Positions 1-5,226 of a stretch of DNA of 6,962 bases are shown here, one piece after another. Numbering within the stretch: the stretch's first letter is position 1; every line of letters begins with the position of its first letter. The notes beneath the pieces were generated by a model, which saw only the letters and a program-made list of their open reading frames with translations, had not been told where the DNA came from and did no database searches. The position numbers were made by a program, and so were the translations under genes. The DNA is from Bacteroidales bacterium UBA1754 (GTDB lineage Bacteria > Bacteroidota > Bacteroidia > Bacteroidales > Paludibacteraceae), in assembly GCA_002315615.1 (NCBI GenBank), contig DCHK01000072.1, positions 1-6,962 of the forward strand. The letters are read 5' to 3'.

Positions 1-32
1 TTAGTGGACACTAATGATTTCATTTTAAACAT

Positions 33-72
33 AAAAAAAGCCTCTGCATCGATAGAAACGACACAGAAGCCT
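33..72 (-). terminator. Intrinsic terminator, minus strand
   Basis: Read on the minus strand, the arm at 59-72 pairs with the arm at 38-51 over 14 bp around a 7-nt loop. The stem is followed at once by seven T residues (33-39 on the plus strand). Several pairs are G-U wobbles only when the minus strand is the RNA; on the plus strand the same positions are C/A mismatches and there is no T tract. This shows the transcript direction. No protein gene lies to the right on this strand, so the terminator most likely ends the structured RNA described next. Confidence 0.8.
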
Positions 73-202
73 ATAATTTACAAAACAAAGTGCAAATTAG
101 ATTCACCCCCCCGCAGTATGTAATACGTTGCAAATCATATAGTTATACGTATTTATTACTGAATTATACATAGTAAAGTTCAATCTAATTTCCTTTTACC
201 TT
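33..202 (-). ncRNA. Candidate structured small RNA (6S-like rod or leader)
   Basis: On the minus strand, 182-191 pairs perfectly with 94-103 (10 bp, AAATTAGATT with AATCTAATTT). Inside this, 147-160 pairs with 115-128 through 7 bp plus 4 bp separated by a 3x3 internal loop, with an 18-nt apical loop (129-146). Between the two helices is a large asymmetric bubble: 21 nt on one side (161-181) and 11 nt on the other (104-114), the latter containing a run of seven G. The intrinsic terminator follows. A rod with a central bubble and terminal hairpin recalls 6S RNA, and a length near 170 nt is compatible with that. I cannot confirm family membership from sequence alone. The alternative is a cis-acting leader for a minus-strand gene beyond the window edge. 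Confidence 0.45.
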
Positions 203-206
203 TTTG

Positions 207-238
207 CAAATGTAATTTTTTTTTGGAATATACAGAAA
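207..238 (-). promoter_or_regulatory. Putative Bacteroidota promoter for the minus-strand RNA
   Basis: On the minus strand 214-207 reads TACATTTG, an exact match to the Bacteroidota -7 element TAnnTTTG. About 20 nt upstream (238-235) lies TTTC, a 3 of 4 match to the -33 TTTG element. Transcription would start near 200-203, just before the closing stem of the structured RNA. The -33 match is weak. Confidence 0.4.
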
Positions 239-273
239 TTACAAATAAAAATAATTAGCAAATGAGGAAAATC

Positions 274-295
274 AATTATGAATTTTGAATTAAGA
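274..295 (+). repeat. Dispersed AATTATG/TTTTGAATT repeat, copy 1
   Basis: A 22-bp sequence beginning AATTATGAATTTTGAATT is identical at 274-295, 500-521 and 6139-6160. Copies 1 and 2 flank the nested palindrome as direct repeats. Copy 3 supplies the start codon of the last gene. The repeat contains an ATG and stop codons in more than one frame. Confidence 0.85.
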
Positions 296-321
296 TTCCT
301 TTACTCTCTTCATTTTTCTTT

Positions 322-496
322 CCGCAAGAAAAACGAAGCAAAAAGAACTCGTCGCTGCGCCTCTCTCGCTAAAAATTGCTCTCATTTCGCTAAACCAAGA
401 AAACGCGCTTCGCTTGAACGGTTCTTGGTTTTTGACGCTCCTTCGAACAATTTTCTTAACGCTGCGAGAGCCAAGGCGACAAAGCAAGATTTGCGG
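322..496. repeat. Nested palindromic element (about 175 bp)
   Basis: Five pairs of inverted segments are nested around one centre: CCGCAA 322-327 with 491-496, GTCGC 351-355 with 476-480, CTCTCGC 363-369 with 464-470, AAAATTG 372-378 with 448-454, and AAACCAAGAA 392-401 with 422-431. The apex loop is 402-421. The segment is visibly richer in GC than its flanks and sits between two identical 22-bp direct repeats. Open frames exist on both strands (278-514 plus, 290-487 minus), but their translations are lysine/arginine-rich and resemble no protein I know. I therefore read it as a non-coding palindromic repeat unit or MITE-like insertion. A folded RNA is possible on either strand. Confidence 0.6.
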
Positions 497-499
497 GAT

Positions 500-538
500 A
501 ATTATGAATTTTGAATTAAGAATTAAGAATTGAAATTA
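500..538 (+). repeat. Dispersed AATTATG/TTTTGAATT repeat, copy 2
   Basis: The 22-bp unit recurs at 500-521, followed by an extension of AATTAAGAATTGAAATT type (521-538). It is a direct repeat of the copy at 274-295 and closes the palindromic element on its right side. Confidence 0.8.
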
Positions 539-542
539 TTAG

Positions 543-570
543 AAGCGAGAAACAAGAAACAAGAAGCGAG
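543..570. repeat. Tandem heptamers AAGCGAG/AAACAAG
   Basis: Four 7-bp units run without gaps: AAGCGAG, AAACAAG, AAACAAG, AAGCGAG. This is one of several heptamer-periodic blocks in the window, and it lies in a stretch with no gene. Confidence 0.7.
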
Positions 571-617
571 AAAATTTTGAATTATTTTGTGATAATTTCA
601 TCAAATAATCAATTAGC

Positions 618-663
618 AATCACTGACCGAAGGGAAGTAAATCAACATTAAACGATTAAACAC
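618..663. repeat. Dispersed ACTGACC-type intergenic repeat
   Basis: The 13-mer AATCACTGACCGA at 618-630 occurs again in inverted orientation at 2099-2111. A related sequence, ATTACTGACC...GTGAAGTAAT, lies at 6091-6112. The tail at 645-663, with ATTAAACGATTAAACAC, resembles 5150-5172 downstream of the glycosyltransferase. These look like pieces of one dispersed intergenic repeat family. Confidence 0.55.
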
Positions 664-712
664 TTTTAACTCTTAACTCTTAACTCTTAACTTTTAACTT
701 TTTACTCTTAAC
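664..712. repeat. Tandem heptamers TCTTAAC (7 units)
   Basis: Seven consecutive 7-bp units are present: TTTTAAC, three of TCTTAAC, TTTTAAC, TTTTTAC and TCTTAAC. The array is fully in register. Heptamer arrays like this are common in Bacteroidota intergenic DNA and their role is not established. Confidence 0.85.
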
Positions 713-729
713 TATACGCTCTTTATTCT

Positions 730-764
730 TGCATATTTATGCAGAAATTTTGCATATTTATGCA
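730..764. promoter_or_regulatory. Tandem ARG-box-like operator
   Basis: The palindrome TGCATATTTATGCA occurs twice, at 730-743 and 751-764, each with 6-bp arms around TT. The centres are exactly 21 bp apart, two helical turns. E. coli ARG boxes (TGAAT/ATTCA arms, 18 bp with a 3-bp gap) are also spaced 21 bp centre to centre to suit the ArgR hexamer, so ArgR is the best guess for the ligand. The nearest gene is trpS, about 245 bp downstream. No arginine gene is present, so the identity of the regulator is inference. Confidence 0.5.
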
Positions 765-818
765 GTTTTATTTTGGAAAATATTGTTGTATATTGCTGAT
801 TATCAGTGTTATACATAG

Positions 819-862
819 GTTAAGTTGCAGTTAAAGTGCGGTCAAAGTGCAGTCAAAGTGCA
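819..862. repeat. Four 11-bp tandem repeats, possible binding array
   Basis: Units GTTAAGTTGCA, GTTAAAGTGCG, GTCAAAGTGCA and GTCAAAGTGCA follow each other without gaps. The 11-bp period places each on the same face of the helix, as in arrays bound by transcription factors. It lies between the ARG-like boxes and the trpS promoter. Confidence 0.65.
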
Positions 863-878
863 AGATTGCAGTAGAATG

Positions 879-900
879 AAATTGCATATTTATGCAATTT
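879..900. promoter_or_regulatory. Third, extended ARG-box-like palindrome
   Basis: The same TGCATATTTATGCA core (883-896) sits here inside a longer perfect palindrome, with 10-bp arms AAATTGCATA and TATGCAATTT around TT. It lies about 55 bp upstream of the -33 element of the trpS promoter. That position could allow contact with the tandem pair at 730-764 by DNA looping, but this is inference. Confidence 0.5.
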
Positions 901-955
901 TACGTTAGTGTGCAGATATTTGATTTTAGACATCACAAATAAAACCAAAACACAA

Positions 956-987
956 TTTGCTTATTTTTTTATTATAATGTAATTTTG
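956..987 (+). promoter_or_regulatory. trpS promoter (Bacteroidota type)
   Basis: TTTG at 956-959 and TAATTTTG at 980-987 match the -33/-7 consensus TTTG and TAnnTTTG, with a 20-bp spacer. The expected transcription start is near 994, leaving a leader of roughly 14 nt before the trpS ATG. There is therefore no room for a T-box or other riboswitch. Confidence 0.7.
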
Positions 988-1007
988 TAGAAAAATTAAA
1001 AGAGTAT

Positions 1008-2012
1008 ATGAAAGAAATTGTTGTGAGCGGTATAAGACCGACTGGAAATTTGCACCTTGGCAATTATTTTGGTGCAGTGAAGAGTTTTTTGCAAATGCAA
1101 AATGACTATAATTGTTATTTTTTTATAGCAGATTGGCATTCGCTCACTACACGTCCAAAACCCGAAGACATTGTAAAAAGTGCCAACACCATTTTGGCAG
1201 AATATCTTGCTTGTGGCATCGACCCCGAAAAAGCAACCATTTACATTCAGAGCGATGTGAAAGAAGTTTTGGAACTTTATTTGTACCTGAATATGAACGC
1301 CTACCTTGGCGAAATGGAACGTTGCACGACATTCAAAGAAAAAGCACGCAAGCAACCCGAAAATGTAAACGCTGGACTTTTGACCTACCCTACACTGATG
1401 GCGGCAGACATTTTGCAACACAAAGCAGTGAAAGTGCCTGTAGGAAAAGACCAAGAACAAAATATGGAGATGGCACGAAAATTTGCTCGCCGATTCAACA
1501 CAATGTACGGAGTAGATTTTTTTCCCGAACCACAAAACTTTTCGCTTTCTGCCAAAGCAGTAAAGATTCCTGGTCTTGACGGAAGCGGTAAAATGGGAAA
1601 ATCTGAAGGCAACTGCATCTATTTGATGGACGATGCAAAAACCATCACAAAAAAAGTGATGAAGGCAGTTACCGATAGTGGTCCGACAGAACCAAATAGC
1701 AAAAAGCCAGAGGTAATTGAAAACCTTTTCACATTCCTTGAAATTGTTTCAACAAAAGAAACATACGATTATTTTGATGAAAAATGGAACGACTGCTCTA
1801 TTCGTTACGGCGACTTGAAAAAACAATTGGCTGCAGACATTGTGGCATTTAACGAACCTATTCGCGAAAAAATTGAATATTACGCAAACAATACAGAATT
1901 GCTAAACAAAATTGCGAAAGAAGGTGCAGAAAAAGCACGCGAGAGTGCAAGCAAAACGTTGGCAGAAGTGAGAAGAATAATTGGGTTTAAACCTTGCCCT
2001 CCAACCCCCTAA
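1008..2012 (+). CDS. trpS: Tryptophan--tRNA ligase
   Basis: This cytoplasmic class I aminoacyl-tRNA synthetase activates tryptophan with ATP and loads it onto tRNA-Trp. The 334-residue length is normal for the bacterial enzyme. The HIGH-type signature is PTGNLHLGN at 11-19 and the KMSKS-type loop is KMGKS at 195-199. D134 in the AADIL segment matches the aspartate that reads the indole NH in family structures, and VGKDQEQ (145-151) is the usual active-site segment. The start is well supported: the motif order fits the family from residue 1, and a promoter lies just upstream. The C-terminus is odd. After the expected helix ending in IIGF, the last residues KPCPPTP and the stop are encoded by a dispersed CCCCCTAAAGGGGG-type repeat. 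The tail is short and unlikely to harm catalysis. Confidence 0.97.
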   Translation: MKEIVVSGIRPTGNLHLGNYFGAVKSFLQMQNDYNCYFFIADWHSLTTRPKPEDIVKSANTILAEYLACGIDPEKATIYIQSDVKEVLELYLYLNMNAYLGEMERCTTFKEKARKQPENVNAGLLTYPTLMAADILQHKAVKVPVGKDQEQNMEMARKFARRFNTMYGVDFFPEPQNFSLSAKAVKIPGLDGSGKMGKSEGNCIYLMDDAKTITKKVMKAVTDSGPTEPNSKKPEVIENLFTFLEIVSTKETYDYFDEKWNDCSIRYGDLKKQLAADIVAFNEPIREKIEYYANNTELLNKIAKEGAEKARESASKTLAEVRRIIGFKPCPPTP

Positions 2013-2218
2013 AGGGGGAGTATGGCAGAAAGTAAAGGTCAAAAGACAATAATCCTTATGTTTACAGCATATTTAATGTCTATATACTTTACTTCATTTC
2101 GGTCAGTGATTATTAGATTTGTTGATTATTATTAACCTCTAATCCCCTAAAGTGCCAGTCCCGATAGTCGGGAGGACTTATATATACAGAATGCTCCCCC
2201 TTTAGGGGGTTGGGGGGC
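1996..2218. repeat. 223-bp element bounded by 25-bp inverted repeats
   Basis: The left copy at 1996-2020 contains CCCCCTAAAGGGGG preceded by GCCCTCCAA. The right copy at 2194-2218 is its reverse complement with one mismatch in 25. Each copy is also internally palindromic. The interior (2021-2193) has no ORF of note. It contains an inverted copy of the ACTGACC repeat (2099-2111), a CCCCTAAAG half-motif near 2144-2152 and a hairpin at 2157-2178. The left arm overlaps the 3' end of trpS. This could be a MITE-like unit, or two independent copies of a dispersed repeat in opposite orientation. It fills most of the trpS-ychF gap. Confidence 0.65.
2157..2178. repeat. Short GC hairpin TCCCGA-TAG-TCGGGA
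   Basis: TCCCGA (2159-2164) and TCGGGA (2168-2173) form a 6-bp stem with a TAG loop. An alternative outer pairing is AGTCC 2157-2161 with GGACT 2174-2178. No T tract follows, so it is not a canonical terminator. Confidence 0.45.
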
Positions 2219-2220
2219 AG

Positions 2221-2244
2221 ATTCATAATTCATAATTCATAATT
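2221..2244. repeat. Tandem heptamers ATTCATA next to the ychF start
   Basis: Three full ATTCATA units plus a partial one run up to 5 bp before the ychF ATG. This is the reverse-complement form of the AATTATG repeat seen elsewhere in the window. It replaces any recognisable ribosome binding site. Confidence 0.8.
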
Positions 2245-2248
2245 AGAA

Positions 2249-3352
2249 ATGGCTCTTCAATGTGGCATAGTAGGATTACCTAATGTAGGAAAATCTACCC
2301 TTTTCAACTGTTTGTCGAACGCAAAAGCACAATCGGCAAATTTTCCTTTTTGTACCATAGAACCTAATGTAGGTGTGATAACCGTACCAGACGAACGCCT
2401 AAATAAATTGGCAGAACTGTGCAAACCTCAACGCGTGATACCCACTACCGTAGAGATAGTAGATATAGCAGGATTGGTGAAAGGTGCCAGCAAAGGCGAA
2501 GGTTTAGGAAATAAATTTTTGGCAAACATTCGCGAAACCGATGCCATATTGCACGTGTTGCGTTGCTTTGACGACCCCAATGTAGTACACGTAGATGGTA
2601 GCGTAAACCCAATTCGCGACAAGGAAATAATAGATGCCGAATTGCAACTAAAGGACCTTGAGACAGTAGAAAATCGTTTGCAAAAAATACAAAAACAAGC
2701 ACAAGTGGGTGGCGACAAACAAGCAAAATTGGCAGTAGATGTTTTACTACGCTACAAAGCAGCATTGGAGCAAGGACTTTCTGCGCGCACCGTTCAACTT
2801 GTGTCGAAAGACGAAGAAGCCATTGCCAAAGAGATGTTCTTACTTACAAACAAACCCGTGATGTATGTTTGTAATGTTGACGAAGCATCGGCAGTGAAAG
2901 GAAATGCATACGTAGAACAAGTGCGCGAAGCAGTGAAAGCCGAAAACGCACAAGTTTTAATAGTGGCTGCCAAAATAGAATCGGAAATAGCAGAACTCGA
3001 AACATACGAGGAACGCCAAATGTTTCTTGAGGAAGTCGGTCTGCAAGAATCGGGCGTGAATCGTTTGATAAAATCAGCATACAGTTTGCTCAACCTCAAA
3101 ACATTCCTCACAGCAGGAAGCGACGAGGTACGTGCTTGGACATTTATGGACGGAAGCAAAGCGCCACAATGTGCAGGCGTAATTCACACCGATTTTGAAA
3201 AAGGTTTCATTCGTGCCGAGGTAATTAAATACACAGATTTCGTTACACTTGGTTCGGAGTCGGCTTGTCGCGATGCTGGAAAACTTAGCATAGAAGGCAA
3301 AGATTACCTTGTGCAAGATGGCGACATTATGCACTTTAGGTTTAATGTGTAG
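2249..3352 (+). CDS. ychF: Redox-regulated ATPase YchF (Obg/OLA1 family)
   Basis: YchF is a cytoplasmic P-loop NTPase of the TRAFAC/Obg group that prefers ATP to GTP and associates with ribosomes. The 367-residue length is typical. The P-loop GLPNVGKS is at 9-16 and the Walker B/G3 segment DIAG at 72-75. NVDE at 209-212 is the altered G4 motif that replaces NKxD and explains the ATP preference. H114, the position reported as catalytic in E. coli, is present, and so is C35, the cysteine tied to redox control there. A coiled-coil region lies near 130-180, and the C-terminal TGS domain (about 285-365) ends in the usual FNV. The ATG is the only sensible start because the P-loop begins at residue 9. 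The stop TAG is the first triplet of a TAGCCCC repeat. Confidence 0.97.
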   Translation: MALQCGIVGLPNVGKSTLFNCLSNAKAQSANFPFCTIEPNVGVITVPDERLNKLAELCKPQRVIPTTVEIVDIAGLVKGASKGEGLGNKFLANIRETDAILHVLRCFDDPNVVHVDGSVNPIRDKEIIDAELQLKDLETVENRLQKIQKQAQVGGDKQAKLAVDVLLRYKAALEQGLSARTVQLVSKDEEAIAKEMFLLTNKPVMYVCNVDEASAVKGNAYVEQVREAVKAENAQVLIVAAKIESEIAELETYEERQMFLEEVGLQESGVNRLIKSAYSLLNLKTFLTAGSDEVRAWTFMDGSKAPQCAGVIHTDFEKGFIRAEVIKYTDFVTLGSESACRDAGKLSIEGKDYLVQDGDIMHFRFNV

Positions 3353-3395
3353 CCCCTAATTAGCCCCCAAATAGCCCCTAAATCCCCTAAAGGGG
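3350..3395. repeat. TAGCCCCTAA tandem repeat with CCCCTAAAGGGG hairpin
   Basis: Three 11-bp units of TAGCCCCTAAW type begin at 3350, 3361 and 3372, and lead into CCCCTAAAGGGG at 3384-3395. The first TAG is the ychF stop codon. The last part is the same core as the trpS-ychF repeats. A weak hairpin is possible, but no T tract follows, so a terminator role is unproven. Confidence 0.75.
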
Positions 3396-3437
3396 ACTTG
3401 TATGTTGTATTGGGGAAACTTTTAAATCTTCACTCAA

Positions 3438-4202
3438 ATGCTATTCAATCAAGTTGTTTTTGGACCTATAAAAAGTCGTCGTTTAGGTGTTTCGTTGGGA
3501 ATAAACCTAATGCCTAAAAACGGTAAAATATGCTCTTTCAACTGCATCTATTGCGAGTGTGGTTATAATGCAGATTACGAAGACAAACGCATTCCTACGC
3601 GCACCGAAGTGAGTACAGCACTCGAAGCAAAATTGAGCGAAATGAAAAACAACGGCGATAAACTTGACGTTATCACTTTTTCGGGCAACGGCGAACCAAC
3701 ACTGCACAAAGATTTTGAAGAAATAATTGACGACACTTTAGCATTGCGCGACAAATATTTTCCCAACGCAAAAGTGAGTGTATTGAGCAACTCTACTTGC
3801 ATTCATAAACCATCGGTTTTCAGAGCACTCAATAAAGTTGACAACAATATTTTGAAACTCGACTCTGCATCACAAACATTGGTAAATCTTATCGACCAAC
3901 CAGTCGGCAATTTCCCCGTAGAAAAATTGGTTAAAAATCTTAAGAAATTCAATGGCAACCTCATCATACAAACAATCTTCTTGCGTGGCGAACATAATGG
4001 TGTGAAGTTCGACAATTCTACTGATGAATATGTTACTGCTTGGTTAGAAGCCATCAAAGAAATACGCCCAAAACAAATAATGATTTATGCCATTGACCGT
4101 GCCACACCCGAAAAGAATCTCGAGAAACTCACCCTTGACGAACTCAACCACATAGCCGACAAGGCACGTGCATTAGGATTTGAGGTGTCGGTAGCAGGAT
4201 AA
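3438..4202 (+). CDS. Radical SAM protein, COG0731 (TYW1-like) type
   Basis: Cytoplasmic radical S-adenosylmethionine enzyme of 254 residues. The motif CxxxCxxC is formed by C32, C36 and C39, which would bind the [4Fe-4S] cluster. A further cysteine at 41 sits beside it. The preceding segment SRRLGVSLGINLMP (13-26) is characteristic of the Fe-S oxidoreductase group related to archaeal TYW1. SGNGEPTLH at 82-90 is the GGE-type motif that contacts SAM. The rest reads as the usual partial TIM barrel, ending with a helix and strand (ALGFEVSVAG). Archaeal TYW1 makes a wyosine precursor on tRNA-Phe. Bacterial members of this group lack a settled role, so no reaction is assigned. It is 20 bp from the next gene and probably co-transcribed with it. 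The start is well placed, because the family motif begins within ten residues. Confidence 0.88.
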   Translation: MLFNQVVFGPIKSRRLGVSLGINLMPKNGKICSFNCIYCECGYNADYEDKRIPTRTEVSTALEAKLSEMKNNGDKLDVITFSGNGEPTLHKDFEEIIDDTLALRDKYFPNAKVSVLSNSTCIHKPSVFRALNKVDNNILKLDSASQTLVNLIDQPVGNFPVEKLVKNLKKFNGNLIIQTIFLRGEHNGVKFDNSTDEYVTAWLEAIKEIRPKQIMIYAIDRATPEKNLEKLTLDELNHIADKARALGFEVSVAG

Positions 4203-4222
4203 AAGAATTTTACCATTTAAGT

Positions 4223-5167
4223 ATGACTATTCTTGTTTGTCCATTGAATTGGGGATTGGGTCACGCCTCGCGATGTATTCCCATTATCCAAAAACTGATA
4301 GACGAAAACAACGATGTAATTATAGCAACAGACGGATACCCGCTGCAACTATTGAGGAACAAATTTCCACAACTGAAATTCATTGATTTCCCTTCGTATG
4401 ACATAAAATACAGCAAAGGAAAATCACAAGTTTGGGCAATGCTGTGCAGTGTGCCACGCATACTTTGGCGTATTTACAAAGAACATCAGGAATTAAAAAA
4501 AATCGTATCGACACACAATGTAGAAACCATCATTTCTGACAATCGTTTCGGACTGTGGCACAACGAGATACATAGCATTTACATTACACATCAACTGATG
4601 GTAAAAATGCCACGACTCTTGCAATTTATGGAGCGACCAATATGGCGATTGCACCGTTTTTTCATCAACAAATACGACGAATGTTGGATTCCTGACGACG
4701 AAGAACTGAAACTTTCGGGCGATTTAGCGCACAAATATCCGTTGCCAAACAATGCAAAATTCATTGGAATACTATCGCGATTCAGTACTGTTGAAGCAAG
4801 TAGTTATTTGCCAAAATACCATACAGCCGTTATCATTTCTGGTCCAGAACCTCAACGAAGTATATTTGAACAAGAAATGAAAGAAAAACTCTTGCTTACG
4901 GATGGCGACTGCATTTTGGTACAAGGTTTGCCAGATAGCAAAATTAAAGAACAAAAAATCAATAATTTACGCATTGTTTCGCACCTTGCTGACGCCGAAA
5001 TGAAACAACTACTGCTTGAAACGCCCAACATTATTTGTCGCTCGGGCTACACTTCGCTGATGGATTTGGCTTATTTAGGTAGGAAAGCAACACTCATTCC
5101 TACCCCAGGGCAAACCGAGCAAGAATACTTGGCGAATTATGAATCAAATAAACAATTAAACAATTAA
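4223..5167 (+). CDS. MurG-like glycosyltransferase, C-terminus truncated
   Basis: GT-B fold glycosyltransferase resembling MurG (UDP-GlcNAc transferases), probably acting on cell-envelope sugars at the inner face of the cytoplasmic membrane. The N-domain starts with GLGHASR at 11-17, the glycine/histidine loop of the family, and SDNRFGL lies at 105-111. The linker to the C-domain is near 200, with SGPEPQRS at 206-213. The nucleotide-sugar site segment RSGYTSLMDLAYLG (283-296) and TPGQTEQEYLA (304-314 if complete) are present. In homologues I know, the chain continues past EYLA with the last helices of the C-domain. Here the reading runs into a dispersed repeat beginning at 5135 and stops after a low-complexity tail NYESNKQLNN. 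I estimate a few tens of residues are missing. Activity may be reduced or lost. Acceptor and donor are unknown. Confidence 0.8.
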   Translation: MTILVCPLNWGLGHASRCIPIIQKLIDENNDVIIATDGYPLQLLRNKFPQLKFIDFPSYDIKYSKGKSQVWAMLCSVPRILWRIYKEHQELKKIVSTHNVETIISDNRFGLWHNEIHSIYITHQLMVKMPRLLQFMERPIWRLHRFFINKYDECWIPDDEELKLSGDLAHKYPLPNNAKFIGILSRFSTVEASSYLPKYHTAVIISGPEPQRSIFEQEMKEKLLLTDGDCILVQGLPDSKIKEQKINNLRIVSHLADAEMKQLLLETPNIICRSGYTSLMDLAYLGRKATLIPTPGQTEQEYLANYESNKQLNN

Positions 5168-5172
5168 ACACT
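5135..5172. repeat. Repeat at the 3' end of the glycosyltransferase
   Basis: AATTATGAAT at 5135-5144 is the start of the same unit seen at 274 and 500. It is followed by two CAATTAAA octamers (5153-5168) like those at 645-663. The repeat starts directly after the codon for the alanine of EYLA and encodes the gene's last ten residues and stop. Confidence 0.7.
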
Positions 5173-5199
5173 CTTCACTTTTTTTTGAACTAAAATGAG

Positions 5200-5207
5200 T
5201 AGTTTTG
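5200..5207 (+). promoter_or_regulatory. Putative -7 promoter element of the sugar kinase gene
   Basis: TAGTTTTG matches TAnnTTTG. The run TTTTGTAGAAAAA (5203-5215) is identical to the trpS promoter at 983-995. Both elements lie about 20 bp before their ATG. No good -33 TTTG is found at the expected distance, because the one at 5184-5187 is too close. Confidence 0.5.
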
Positions 5208-5226
5208 TAGAAAAAAGCGTAAACAT

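Noticed and set aside
1..32. Minus-strand partial reading MFKMKSLVST after the terminator
   Set aside because: Only ten codons are visible, they overlap two palindromes, and they sit directly after a terminator T tract. This is too little to call a gene.
290..487. Minus-strand open frame of 65 codons
   Set aside because: It is the antisense reading of the same palindrome. Open frames on both strands are explained by the inverted-repeat structure.
278..514. Plus-strand open frame of 78 codons starting MNFELR
   Set aside because: Its start and end are both within copies of the dispersed repeat, and its body is the nested palindrome. The translation is basic and low in hydrophobic structure, with no family resemblance.
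664..862. CRISPR array
   Set aside because: The repeats are 7 or 11 bp and contiguous, with no spacers of constant length and no cas genes nearby.
994..1007. T-box or tryptophan riboswitch in front of trpS
   Set aside because: The predicted leader is only about 14 nt, and no T-box sequence or antiterminator fold is seen upstream.
996..1535. Long minus-strand open frame (179 codons) antisense to trpS
   Set aside because: The trpS frame has all synthetase motifs. The antisense frame is rich in Cys, Phe and His and reads as a codon-usage shadow.
3384..3395. CCCCTAAAGGGG as a rho-independent terminator of ychF
   Set aside because: The stem is only 4-5 bp with a tiny loop and no following T tract. 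The same motif recurs as a dispersed repeat.
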